A DNA stretch of 30,706 bases from an uncultured cyanobacterium (GTDB lineage Bacteria > Cyanobacteriota > Cyanobacteriia > Cyanobacteriales > Chroococcidiopsidaceae): positions 1 to 30,706 of the forward strand of contig CAMIFA010000044.1 of assembly GCA_946221495.1 (NCBI GenBank), given 5' to 3'. The notes beneath the pieces are model-generated. The model was not told where the DNA came from. It saw nothing but the letters and a program-made list of their open reading frames with translations, and did not search any database. Below are positions 16,318 to 25,800 of this stretch, piece by piece (position 1 is the stretch's first letter; each line of letters begins with the position of its first letter). A program made the position numbers and the translations under genes.

Positions 16318-17229
16318 ATGAAAGTAGTAATTACTGGAGCTACAGGTTTTGTAGGTAGCCGCTTAGTGGAGCGGCTGCTCTCTGAAGGGCATCATGTACT
16401 AGTTTTAACGCGAAATTTAGCTGCTGGTCAAAAGAAATTTTCCCAGTCCCCAAACCTAGAAATAGCTGCATATACACCTACTGATTCTGGTTCCTGGCAA
16501 GAAGTAATTTCTGGTTGTGATGGTGTAGTCAATTTAGCAGGAGAACCGATCGCTGAGGAGCGCTGGACAGCAGAGCGGAAGCAGGAAATTTTGAATAGCC
16601 GTAAACTAGGTACGCAAAAAATTGTGGAAGCGATCGCTCAAGCTAACCCCAAGCCTAGAGTTTTAGTAAATGCTTCCGCGATTGGTTACTACGGTACAAG
16701 TGAAACTGCTACTTTTGATGAAACTAGTGCGGCTGGAGAAGATTTCCTCGCGCAAGTGTGTCAAGAGTGGGAAGCAGAAGCGCAGAAAGTCACAGAAATA
16801 GGCGTGAGACTGGTAATTCTGCGTTTGGGTATTGTCTTGGGAATGGGAGGAGCGATCGCCAAAATGATTACTCCCTTTAAACTCTTTGCCGGAGGTCCAA
16901 TTGGTAGTGGTCGCCAGTGGTTTTCTTGGATTCACCGCGAAGACCTGGTTAATTTAATAATCCAAGCTTTAACGCGATCGGACATGGAGGGCGTTTTTAA
17001 TGCTACTGCTCCCAATCCCGTTCGGATGACGCAATTAGCTCAAACTATGGGACAAGTCCTAAATCGACCTTCCTGGTTGCCAGTTCCTGGTTTTGCCTTA
17101 GAAGCTCTTTTAGGTGATGGAGCGATGGTAGTGTTAGAGGGTCAACAAGTTCTCCCAAAGCGGACTTTAGCTGCCAATTTTGCATATCAATATCCAACAG
17201 TACAGCAAGCGTTAAAAGAATTTTTGTAG
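16318..17229 (+). CDS. TIGR01777 family epimerase (SulA/GC1-like)
   Basis: 303-aa NAD(P)-binding protein of the extended SDR type. The Rossmann motif VITGATGFVGSRL opens the protein; then VVNLAGEPIAEERW, NASAIGYYG and FSWIHREDLVNLI, all hallmarks of TIGR01777. The C-terminal DUF1731 segment (PVPGFALEALLGDGAMVVLEGQQVLPKRTL) is complete. In cyanobacteria and plastids this family has been linked to division-site control (SulA/GC1), though its enzymatic substrate is unknown. The usual YxxxK catalytic pair is not present in standard form. It lies 16 bases after psb28-2, most likely in one operon. Confidence 0.88.
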   Translation: MKVVITGATGFVGSRLVERLLSEGHHVLVLTRNLAAGQKKFSQSPNLEIAAYTPTDSGSWQEVISGCDGVVNLAGEPIAEERWTAERKQEILNSRKLGTQKIVEAIAQANPKPRVLVNASAIGYYGTSETATFDETSAAGEDFLAQVCQEWEAEAQKVTEIGVRLVILRLGIVLGMGGAIAKMITPFKLFAGGPIGSGRQWFSWIHREDLVNLIIQALTRSDMEGVFNATAPNPVRMTQLAQTMGQVLNRPSWLPVPGFALEALLGDGAMVVLEGQQVLPKRTLAANFAYQYPTVQQALKEFL

Positions 17230-17430
17230 GGAAGTGAATTCAGTTAAGCTTAAAAAAATAAGGGTGATTGCAGTAGGAGTTGATCTAGTAATTTTCTTAC
17301 GTTTTTAATCAACCCATTTTCACCAAGCCTACAGATAACTCAATTAAGTCATTCTTAAAGGACATTATTAATACTTTGGCTAAAACAAACTGGTATGAGA
17401 ACACAGTGAAGGAGTATCTACCCAAAAAAA

Positions 17431-17465
17431 CTAATAACTAATGACCAATGACTAATGACTATTGA
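17431..17465. repeat. heptameric tandem repeat at the 3' end of the SDR gene
   Basis: Five heptamers (CTAATAA, CTAATGA, CCAATGA, CTAATGA, CTATTGA) run up to, and a sixth partial copy runs into, the stop codon of the minus-strand dehydrogenase. They lie in the 236-base gap between two convergent genes. Confidence 0.75.
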
Positions 17466-18245
17466 CTAATTCTTTAAAAGATTTTTCCATAAACTTGCCA
17501 GAGCTTCTCGTGGTAGAAATCGATGTAAATTTGCTATTAATTGATTGCCAATATTACCAGGAATAATTGAAGGGTGATTTTTCTCTAAAGCTTTGAGAGC
17601 TTCACGTACTACTACTGCTGTGGGAGTGTAATTCGCAGCAGCTACATTTACTAACGCTGAAGGAAACTCAGCTTCTTGGAAAAAATTAGTTTCTGTGGGA
17701 CCTGGACAAACAGCTAAAACATGGACACCATAGCTACGATTTTCTGCCCACAAAGCCTCGCTAAAACTGAGAACAAAAGCTTTGCTAGCAGCATATACGG
17801 AAAAGTAGGGCATCGGTTGAAATGCTGCAACCGAAGACATATTAATAATGCCTCCAGCAGAGCGCTGCCTCATTCCTGGCAAAAATTGATGAGTTAAATC
17901 TACTAAAGCCAGAATATTCAACTGCAACATATTAAGCTGCCGTTCCCCATCTAGGTCTGCAAAGGCTCCATATTCACCAAAGCCTGCATTATTAATTAAT
18001 AAATCAATCGTTAGCCCTTTGGCGGTAACAACATCAAATACAGCTTTAGCAGCTTTTGGTTGCGTGAGGTCTTGAACTACAATGTCTACCCTGATTTTGT
18101 ATTGTTCTTGTAGATGTTGGGCTAGTTGTTGAAGTTTAGATTCTGAACGAGCGACTAAAACAAGATTTGTTTGACGGGTAGCTAATTCTTGGGCAAAAGC
18201 AGCACCAATTCCAGCAGAAGCCCCCGTAATTAAAGCAGTTGTCAT
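17466..18245 (-). CDS. short-chain dehydrogenase/reductase
   Basis: 259-aa classical SDR. TGxxxGxG is present as GASAGIG (residues 8-14), then LINNAGFGEYG, the catalytic Ser in NMSSVAAF, and the YAASK pair near residue 150, with CPGPTETNFF after it. The Arg in VARSESK after the second strand suggests NADPH preference. It resembles the DltE/YqjQ-type general oxidoreductases; the substrate cannot be told from sequence. No hydrophobic anchor. It stands alone, convergent with the TIGR01777 gene and divergent from the symporter gene. Confidence 0.88.
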   Translation of the reverse strand: MTTALITGASAGIGAAFAQELATRQTNLVLVARSESKLQQLAQHLQEQYKIRVDIVVQDLTQPKAAKAVFDVVTAKGLTIDLLINNAGFGEYGAFADLDGERQLNMLQLNILALVDLTHQFLPGMRQRSAGGIINMSSVAAFQPMPYFSVYAASKAFVLSFSEALWAENRSYGVHVLAVCPGPTETNFFQEAEFPSALVNVAAANYTPTAVVVREALKALEKNHPSIIPGNIGNQLIANLHRFLPREALASLWKNLLKN

Positions 18246-18433
18246 AATAATTAATTTGACGTAAGTTGATTTGAAAATATTAACAATATTAATCTTAAAT
18301 TCTATGCGCCTTAGTTGCTATACCTGATGAAGTGCATAGAGATCGCAAAACTTAATGAAATGTTTATTGGTAACAGTTTTACAGTTAAATAAATTTCTAC
18401 TTTTTGGATATTCCTAATTTCTTGTCAAAGTAT

Positions 18434-19948
18434 ATGAAAAGCTCCAGGCTACCGATACTTCAAAGATGCCCCTGGATATTAGTTCTACTGCTGTTTATAC
18501 CAACAACAGCTTTAGCTGCCCAAGAAACAAATTCAGTTGGCTTTTTGGGCAGAATAGACACTGTGTTTGCGGCAATTGTATCCGCCCTAGAGAAAGTTAT
18601 CTTTTTAAGTATCGGTGGTATGCCGCTTGTGGTGCTGTGGCTAATAGTTGGCGCGATTTTTTTCACTTTACGGATGAAGTTTATCAATATTCGTGCCTTC
18701 CGCCATGCGATTTCCGTAGTGCAGGGGCGCTATGACGATCCGAATGAAACCGGAGAAGTGACACATTTTCAGGCATTATCAGCTGCACTTTCGGCAACAG
18801 TTGGACTAGGTAACATTGCTGGGGTAGCGATCGCCATTCAGTTAGGAGGTCCAGGCGTTGTATTTTGGATGACGCTGGTCGGGTTTTTGGGGATGTCGAG
18901 TAAGTTTGCTGAATGTACCCTTGCTCAGATGTACCGAATTATCTTACCAGACGGTAGAGTCTCTGGCGGTCCAATGCAATATTTATCGCGCGGCTTGGCG
19001 GAAAAGAACCTGCGTCCCCTGGGTAAGGTGTTGGCAGGAGTATTTTGTGTCTTTTGTATTGGTGGCTCTTTTGGTGGCGGCAATATGTTTCAGGCAAACC
19101 AGTCTTACGCTGGAGTTGCGGCTGTACTACCCTTGTTTCAAGACCGTAGCTGGCTGTATGGGCTGATTCTTGGCTGTTTGGTTGGTCTAGTGATTATCGG
19201 CGGCATTCGGCGGATTGGAGCGGTTGCAGAGATTCTTGTGCCTGGGATGTGCTTGATGTATTTTATTGCCGCACTGTGGATTTTGCTATTAAACTTTACA
19301 GCAATTCCCGCAGCCTTTGGGACAATTTTTAGAGAAGCATTTGCCCCGCAAGCGATCGCTGGTGGTTTTATCGGCGTATTAGTTACAGGCGTTAGGCGAG
19401 CGGCTTTTGATAATGAAGCTGGTGTTGGTTCTGCTCCGATTGCTCATGCGGCGGCGCGCACAGAGGAACCTGTCAGAGAAGGAATTGTTGCCCTGCTTGA
19501 ACCTTTCATCGACACCGTAGTAGTTAGCAATATGACTGCTTTGGTAATCATTACTACAGGCGTGTACAGAACATCGGCAGCTGATGGCATAAAAATGACT
19601 TTTGATGCCTTTTCTACAGGTATCTCCTGGTTTCCATTTCTATTAGCATTTGCCGTATTTCTGTTTGCTTTTTCCACAATTCTTTCTTGGGGTTACTACG
19701 GAGAGCGAGCCTGGACTTATTTATTTGGTGAACGCTCCATGAGGAGTTACCAAGTTATTTATGTCATCTTCGTCTTCATTGGTGCGGTAGTGAATCTGGA
19801 ATCAGTAATTAATCTCAGCGACATGATGATTTTGGCAATGGCATTTCCTAACTTGTTAGGCTGTTACCTTTTATCTGGGAAAGTAGCGACAGCCCTAGAA
19901 AACTATATGCACCGCTTAAATACTGGCAGGATGCCCGTTTATAAGTAG
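18434..19948 (+). CDS. alanine/glycine:cation symporter (AGCS family)
   Basis: 504 aa from this ATG; a TTG at 18404 would add ten residues. The chosen start gives a signal-like N-terminus (basic MKSSRLPILQR, then WILVLLLFIPTTALA before AQETNS), unusual but seen in cyanobacterial members. About ten membrane segments follow. Family marks are GLGNIAGVAIAIQLGGPG, FWMTLVGFLGMSSKFAECTLAQMYR, GGPMQYLSRGL and FDNEAGVGSAPIAHAAA, the last being the AGCS signature. It should take up alanine or glycine with Na+ (or H+). A universal stress protein gene follows about 100 bases downstream on the same strand. Confidence 0.9.
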   Translation: MKSSRLPILQRCPWILVLLLFIPTTALAAQETNSVGFLGRIDTVFAAIVSALEKVIFLSIGGMPLVVLWLIVGAIFFTLRMKFINIRAFRHAISVVQGRYDDPNETGEVTHFQALSAALSATVGLGNIAGVAIAIQLGGPGVVFWMTLVGFLGMSSKFAECTLAQMYRIILPDGRVSGGPMQYLSRGLAEKNLRPLGKVLAGVFCVFCIGGSFGGGNMFQANQSYAGVAAVLPLFQDRSWLYGLILGCLVGLVIIGGIRRIGAVAEILVPGMCLMYFIAALWILLLNFTAIPAAFGTIFREAFAPQAIAGGFIGVLVTGVRRAAFDNEAGVGSAPIAHAAARTEEPVREGIVALLEPFIDTVVVSNMTALVIITTGVYRTSAADGIKMTFDAFSTGISWFPFLLAFAVFLFAFSTILSWGYYGERAWTYLFGERSMRSYQVIYVIFVFIGAVVNLESVINLSDMMILAMAFPNLLGCYLLSGKVATALENYMHRLNTGRMPVYK

Positions 19949-20043
19949 AAGCTAGATCAAATGTATTGTGAGGCTGCTGGGATAGTTCCCAATCAGGGTG
20001 TTAACGTCGCCCTATAGATGGCGAGAGGATTTCACTATTCAAC

Positions 20044-20050
20044 AAAGGAA
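20044..20050 (+). promoter_or_regulatory. ribosome binding site that decides the UspA start
   Basis: AAAGGAA lies four bases before the ATG at 20055. It favours this start over the in-frame GTG at 19998, whose extra 19 residues do not look like UspA. Confidence 0.65.
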
Positions 20051-20054
20051 ACTT

Positions 20055-20489
20055 ATGAATTGGCTGCAAAAAAACCGCGTTCTTGTTCCCTTAGATTTCT
20101 CAGAGGAATCTTTTGCCGCACTAATACCAGCAAGAGAATTTGTAGAAGATGCCTCAAACTTGTATGTGCTTCATGTGCTGTCTCAGCTCCACCCCGCCGA
20201 GCCAGGAGTTATGTGGAATACTCTAGATAACCAGACTCGCAAACAGCACGTTCAAGAAACTCTGCACCAACGATTCAATAACTCTCAATATCAAGGAGTC
20301 CAAGTTGGCGTTGCGATCGGCGATCCGAGTTCAGAGATTATTGATTATGCCAAAGAAATTGATGCTGATTTAATTGTGATCCCGTCTCACGGACGTACTG
20401 GGCTTTCACGGTTTTTCCTGGGTTCTGTTGCGGAACGGGTAATTCGGTTTGCCCATTGTCCAGTTCTTGTCTTGAAAAAAGGTGCGTGA
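20055..20489 (+). CDS. universal stress protein (UspA family)
   Basis: 144 aa from the ATG chosen here. A single Usp domain begins VLVPLDFSEESFAAL and ends VIRFAHCPVLVLKK. The nucleotide-binding loop is IVIPSHGRTGLSRFFLGS: the family pattern is G-x2-G-x9-G-S/T, and here the first Gly is Pro, so ATP binding may differ. The N-terminal strand and the internal DADLIVI strand are intact. Function is inferred to be general stress tolerance or modulation of a partner. It lies downstream of the AGCS transporter on the same strand; Usp proteins near transporters are common, but a physical link is not shown. Confidence 0.88.
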   Translation: MNWLQKNRVLVPLDFSEESFAALIPAREFVEDASNLYVLHVLSQLHPAEPGVMWNTLDNQTRKQHVQETLHQRFNNSQYQGVQVGVAIGDPSSEIIDYAKEIDADLIVIPSHGRTGLSRFFLGSVAERVIRFAHCPVLVLKKGA

Positions 20490-20534
20490 GTCTTGCTGGT
20501 GGGAACACTAAATTTAGTTACCTAGTGTTCTTTT

Positions 20535-21869
20535 ATGACTTCGCTTAATGATCGCGCTTTGGAAATTTTGCGGGCAGAAGTTCAGAAATGTTCTGGAGCG
20601 CAGAAGGTTGTGCAAGTGCAACAAGATATTGTGCTGAAAAGGTTACAAAAACTGCGCTCCTCCCCAGGTTCACCCGCATCGCAGAAAGAACTGCGTGACA
20701 CTATTATTGATATTATTCCTGATTTTAGTGAGAAAGTTCTCAAAGCAGCTGCCCGTGCCAACCGTCCGTCTGGAGCTTCTTTGAGCAAGCTTAAATGGAT
20801 AGCTGTAACGTTAACTAGCGCTGCTGGGATACTTTGGGTTGTGAATTTGCCTTATCCGATGATTCGCTTGCCAGTAGCGCGAATTGCACCAATTTTACTT
20901 TTGCCTAGCTATATCAATATGGATTACCACTATCGACAAGCGATCGCCAAAGTAGAGCAAGCAGATCAATTAGTTAACTCGGCAACTAGTCCAGCTGATT
21001 TAACTTTAGGCGAAGTTAAAGTTAAAGAAGCACAAAAACATCTTGATCATCTTCCTGTTTGGTTTTTAGGATACTGGCCGCAATACACATTTTGGTTTGG
21101 CTGGCAGTTTACTCTAGATGAATTTAAATCAGCTAGAGCTAATGTCGGGCGGATGGAAGCAAAAGTTTTTCAAGAAAAGAATGCTCAAACGCAACTAATT
21201 CAGGCAGAACAAACGCTTGATAAAGCAAAGCAGCAGTATCAACAAGGGCAAACAGCCGTTGAGCGAGAAACAGCGATCGCTTCGGTGCAAGCAGCAGTTG
21301 ATCAGCTAGAACAAATACCGCCAGCGACTTTAGCAGGAAGAATAGCTCAGACTAAGTTAACAGCTGCCAAGCGAGATTTTGAGCGCGTTGCTAGTTTAGC
21401 GGCAGGTAGTGCGCGTACTAGTACGTTAATTGAAGCGGCGCAGCAATTTGCTCTTACAGCATCCCAATCTGCCAAAAATCTACCTCATAGCGCTACTGAG
21501 TGGAGTGAAATAATAGCACAATGGGAACAAGCAATTAGCCAGCTTCAGCAAATTTCAGTTGAAGATCCAGGCTATGTTGATGCCCAGAAATTCCTAGCGC
21601 AGTATCAAAGAAATTTAGGTATAGCGCGTACGCGATTAGCAGCAGAGCAAGTGTCTGTGGAAGCACTAGCACGGGCGAAAGACAAAATTGAAACTTTGTT
21701 GACTTCTACAACTGCTGATGGTGCTACCCCTCAAAACGCTGTCATCAGTCAAGTTTATGGTGTTATTAATCAGCTACAAACTGTGGAGTCAGGGACAACC
21801 GCTTATCCAGAAGCGCAACAATTGCTACAATCAGCAAGAAGCAAGTTGAAACAGTTGCAACCAAAATAG
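20535..21869 (+). CDS. membrane-anchored coiled-coil protein, unknown
   Basis: 444 aa. An N-terminal cytoplasmic helix-rich part (about 85 residues, Arg/Lys/Glu-rich) is followed by a hydrophobic pair, LKWIAVTLTSAAGILWVVNLPYP (about 86-108) and PVARIAPILLLPSYI (about 113-127). The rest is a long Gln/Ala-rich coiled coil (NAQTQLIQAEQTLDKAKQQYQQ and three to four similar segments) broken by a Trp-rich stretch (VWFLGYWPQYTFWFGWQFTL near 176-195). It has the look of a conserved cyanobacterial envelope protein, but I know no function. The coiled-coil repeats suggest oligomerisation. It is 45 bases downstream of the UspA gene on the same strand. Confidence 0.7.
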   Translation: MTSLNDRALEILRAEVQKCSGAQKVVQVQQDIVLKRLQKLRSSPGSPASQKELRDTIIDIIPDFSEKVLKAAARANRPSGASLSKLKWIAVTLTSAAGILWVVNLPYPMIRLPVARIAPILLLPSYINMDYHYRQAIAKVEQADQLVNSATSPADLTLGEVKVKEAQKHLDHLPVWFLGYWPQYTFWFGWQFTLDEFKSARANVGRMEAKVFQEKNAQTQLIQAEQTLDKAKQQYQQGQTAVERETAIASVQAAVDQLEQIPPATLAGRIAQTKLTAAKRDFERVASLAAGSARTSTLIEAAQQFALTASQSAKNLPHSATEWSEIIAQWEQAISQLQQISVEDPGYVDAQKFLAQYQRNLGIARTRLAAEQVSVEALARAKDKIETLLTSTTADGATPQNAVISQVYGVINQLQTVESGTTAYPEAQQLLQSARSKLKQLQPK

Positions 21870-21943
21870 TTAGTGATGTATGCGATCGCCCGAAAGCGCT
21901 ATTTGTGTCTTGAGTTAAACTTGTGCTAATATCAATAACTCAC

Positions 21944-22017
<74 letters not shown>

Positions 22018-22870
22018 TTGAAAAAGCCTTACATATCAAGCATTATAGCTATTTCTTGGAAAATTCTTAGAAGTAGCTAATCGGGTTTTTAGCCCAAAAT
22101 ATTGACGTTTGAATATGATTTAGTGATTACTATGATTCATATTTAAACTGAAAAAATGACAGGAACTAAGACCCCTACTGGTAGAGCGTCTAAAGATAGT
22201 GTATCTATACTATAAAGATTTGTGCTGTTTATACAACTCCCATAGTTGATCAGCTATTTTTAATCTGCTCATAATACTTACGTTTATCTTTACTTGTAAT
22301 TTGAATATTTAATATTGCTCTGCACTTCCCAATTAATACACTGTTTAACTCTGATTTTGATAAATTTAATTCCTCAGTACAAGCTTAATTACTTTGCAGA
22401 AACAAAGTTTTCTATTTCCTCTAATACATAATGTTAGCGTGAGATAAATTAATCTTTACTCATAATCGCTTCTTTAATTAAAAATTAGGTTTAGAAATGA
22501 TAAAAAATTGGATAAATATTCTGCAAATACCTACGTAGTAAAAAACGCTTAACCGTTCGTTTTATACAAAAAAGTAGACGCGGGGAGCGCTCACTAAATT
22601 TTTAGTAAAGCAAGGTTACAAAAAAGGTAGTAACTGTTATGTTATTACCATTAAAGTTAATCTATATAATCGTCTCCACACCCATCGGCTATATAGCAGT
22701 CTAAAAACTCATAAATATTCACTTACTATCTTTAACAAAATTTTTATAATTCTTAGCTAGGATAACTTTACTATTAGCTTGAGTGATAACTTACAGGTAA
22801 CAACAGGTGGCGATCGCTATCAGCCGAGTTTACAGACAGAATTCGTGAACTGATGCACAATTCAATGAAG
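22018..22870. other. 853-base gene-free interval after the tRNA
   Basis: AT-rich, no sizeable open frame. Visible items: an inverted repeat AATATGA (22112-22118) / TCATATT (22137-22143), and 13 bases after it a 19-codon frame at 22156-22215 (MTGTKTPTGRASKDSVSIL, then TAA) that may be the start of a decayed gene; a GAGCGCTC palindrome at about 22577; and one HIP1 site near 22810. I found no second copy of the tRNA 3' end here. Confidence 0.45.
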
Positions 22871-25800
22871 TTAACCCAAAGCCTCACTGCAAATAATGAT
22901 AGGAATCGGATGAGATATAGATGGCATATTGTTATTATTTAGCCACTCGCGCATATTGTGCTGACTGTAAATTTGCACCAATTGATTAAATAAATTTTGA
23001 CCTGTAACACCATTGCGTCGTAGGCTATTTAACTCCCGATTAATTGCTTGCGTCATCGAACCGCGAAATGCTTTTTCTAAAATATTAACTTGGGTTTTTA
23101 CTTCTTCTTGGGCGATCGCTTTAAAAAAGATTCTCAGTTCTCGCAGGATATATCGCTGCGCCTGAGTTAAACTCTGGTTGTACTCGCGTTCTGCTTGGCG
23201 ATGCTTTACTTCTTCAGCAAATCGACGCTTGACGCGCATGACAGCAGAATTATGATATTTTGGAAGTGTAGCAATGGGAGTAGTTGGATCAGATTTAATT
23301 GCACCCAGGATGCGGGGAATATCTCTTGAAGTCACCTCTCCTTTGTGATCTAACAAGAATAGCTGCTGGTAGCCTTTGATGTCAGATCGATTAGGGTCTG
23401 ATGCTTCACAAAAAACGTATGTTGCCTGCTGTATTGATGACTTAGCTGTACGGATACCATGTGGTAAATTGGCAATCCGCTCGAATTCACTAGGGTCATT
23501 CTTATGTAATTGTCTGAGGAGTTCTTCAGCTTCATTTAAATCTAAAAATTCCTCTTCTTCAGGATCAAAAAGGCTTAACTGTTTACCCTTTTGTTCATAA
23601 ATTACATACATAGCTTCTTCGTTGAGTTGCTCTGTACCGTCAAGAATTGCTGCATCTTCACCGATAGTGTCATGAATTTCCTGAATTCGGTTTTTGAGCT
23701 TCTGCTTTAAGCCTAAATTACGTTCTATGCCTAATTCTGGTAAAAAGTTGAATCCATAAATTACATCCTTGATACTGCCAATCCGGTCAATTCGACCAAA
23801 GCGCTGAATTAACTTAACTGGGTTCCAGTGCAAATCGTAATTAATTATTAAGTCACCATCTTGGAGATTTAGACCTTCTGCTAAGACATCAGTAGCAATT
23901 AATGTTTTAATTTCTGATTCTCCTGGCTTAAATTTGTACTCCTTGTTAGCTTCAGGTGCAAATCGTCCGACTATCTGCGCTTTACTCTTGTTATTACGGC
24001 TATAGATTACTTCAATATCGTCTTGCTTCCCTTGGGGGTTCAAGTTGTCGTACAGATACTTAGCTGTATCAGCGTATTGGGTAAAAATTAGCTGTTTTTT
24101 GCCTTTTAGAGGCGTTTTAGATAGCCATTTTTTAAGAGTTTGTAACTTGGCATCTTTTTGTGGGGTAATTGGTGTAACTAATATCTGAATCTTTTTTAAA
24201 ATTTGAATATCGTGTTCGATATGCTGTTGTAGTCTTTCTGCATCAAAATCAGCTAAGTCATATTTATTTGAGACTTGAAGTAACGCATCCATCAAGTCTT
24301 GTTCTTCCTCTTGGTTGTAATTTCCAGATAAGAGGGTTTGCGCTTCTTCTCCGGCTGGGATAAATCCTTGAAATAGTGCATCTAAAAACCTTTGATGGAC
24401 AAGTAACAATTTTTTGATAGTTTCTTGAAAGGCGTAAACGCTCGACTCGAAGCGCTTAAATAACAGCACTCGCATCAAACCTCGCAAGTTAGTACCTGCA
24501 CGTTGCAACGTAGTGTAAGGTTCTTGCTTTTGTTTATCTTTTAAAACATAGTTCCAAAGTCCATATCGGGCATAGCTGAGTTCATCAATTGGTGGGTTAA
24601 TGAGTTGACGCTTACGGGGTGTGCCTAAGCATTGACATGGCAGTGGGCGACGAGGTATCCTCGCCGACATTAGCTGCCGTAATTCTTGGTATAGTCCTTG
24701 GTAAGTGTCCTCAATGCTGTACTCAATGGTTTCTAGTTCTCGTTTAGGGAAAAATCGATGCTCTCCGCCGACAATGACGTAAGCGCGTCTTGTTCCGTCA
24801 AGATATGGTTTGAAGTTAGATGGATCTACAGCTTGATGGGTGGTTGCGTCGAATCCGTAAAAGCGTAAGATGTGGTTGCGGGTACGGCGAATGAGGATAT
24901 GAGATAGCAACTCTGGCAGTTTTTTTTCGCCTTTTTCAACTAACTGGAAGTATTCTTTTAAGTTTGGTGGATCTATTGGTAAATCAGTTTTATCGTCTTG
25001 ATGAAAGAGTTTTAGTTGATAGTAGATATCCCAAGCACTTTTATTGCGTGGAGTAGCTGTTAATAGACAACAACGTTTACCAGCAGCCAAAAATGTTTCT
25101 AAGACTTTATACCTCTGAGTTGTGTTATTCCGCAGATTGTGGCTTTCATCAATTAATACAAAGTCTCGATCCTTGTATTTGAAATTATCTAAAAGAACTT
25201 TGAATCCACTTTCATCATCTTCCTTTAACAATCCCATTGAAAGAACGTGAGCATTCAGTTGATAAATCTCGTTGTAACGCTCCCACATTTCTATCAGTGG
25301 AGGAGGGCAGATAATTAAAGGACGGGCGCGTTCTGTTTGTTCAAAGCGTTTGACAATTGCCGCCCCAATAAAACTTTTACCAAGTCCTACAACATCAGAG
25401 ACAAAAGCACCCCCGTAATCTCTAATATTTTGTACAGCATGACTAACAGCGACTTTTTGGAATTCTGCTAATTGTTTAGTAATTTCGTCTTCTAAGATAA
25501 TGTCTTTTGGCTCTGTATCTTCTAAGCGATCGCGTACTAAAGCATACAGGGTTTTCATGTAAATGTCATAGGGACGAACTGTAGAAGCAGCCCAAGATTG
25601 CTTCATTTCTCGCATCAAAGTTTCATTAAAATCTTCCGCTTCTTGCCAAAGTTCTTCAAACCAGTAAGTTAATTCTGCATGGTTATCGTTACCATGAATC
25701 ACTACATTGAGTTCGGTATTATGGGTAATGCCAGAAAGAGTAAGATTAGATGACCCAACAATAGCAATACCTTTTTCTGAACGTTCTAAAGGTCTACCTT

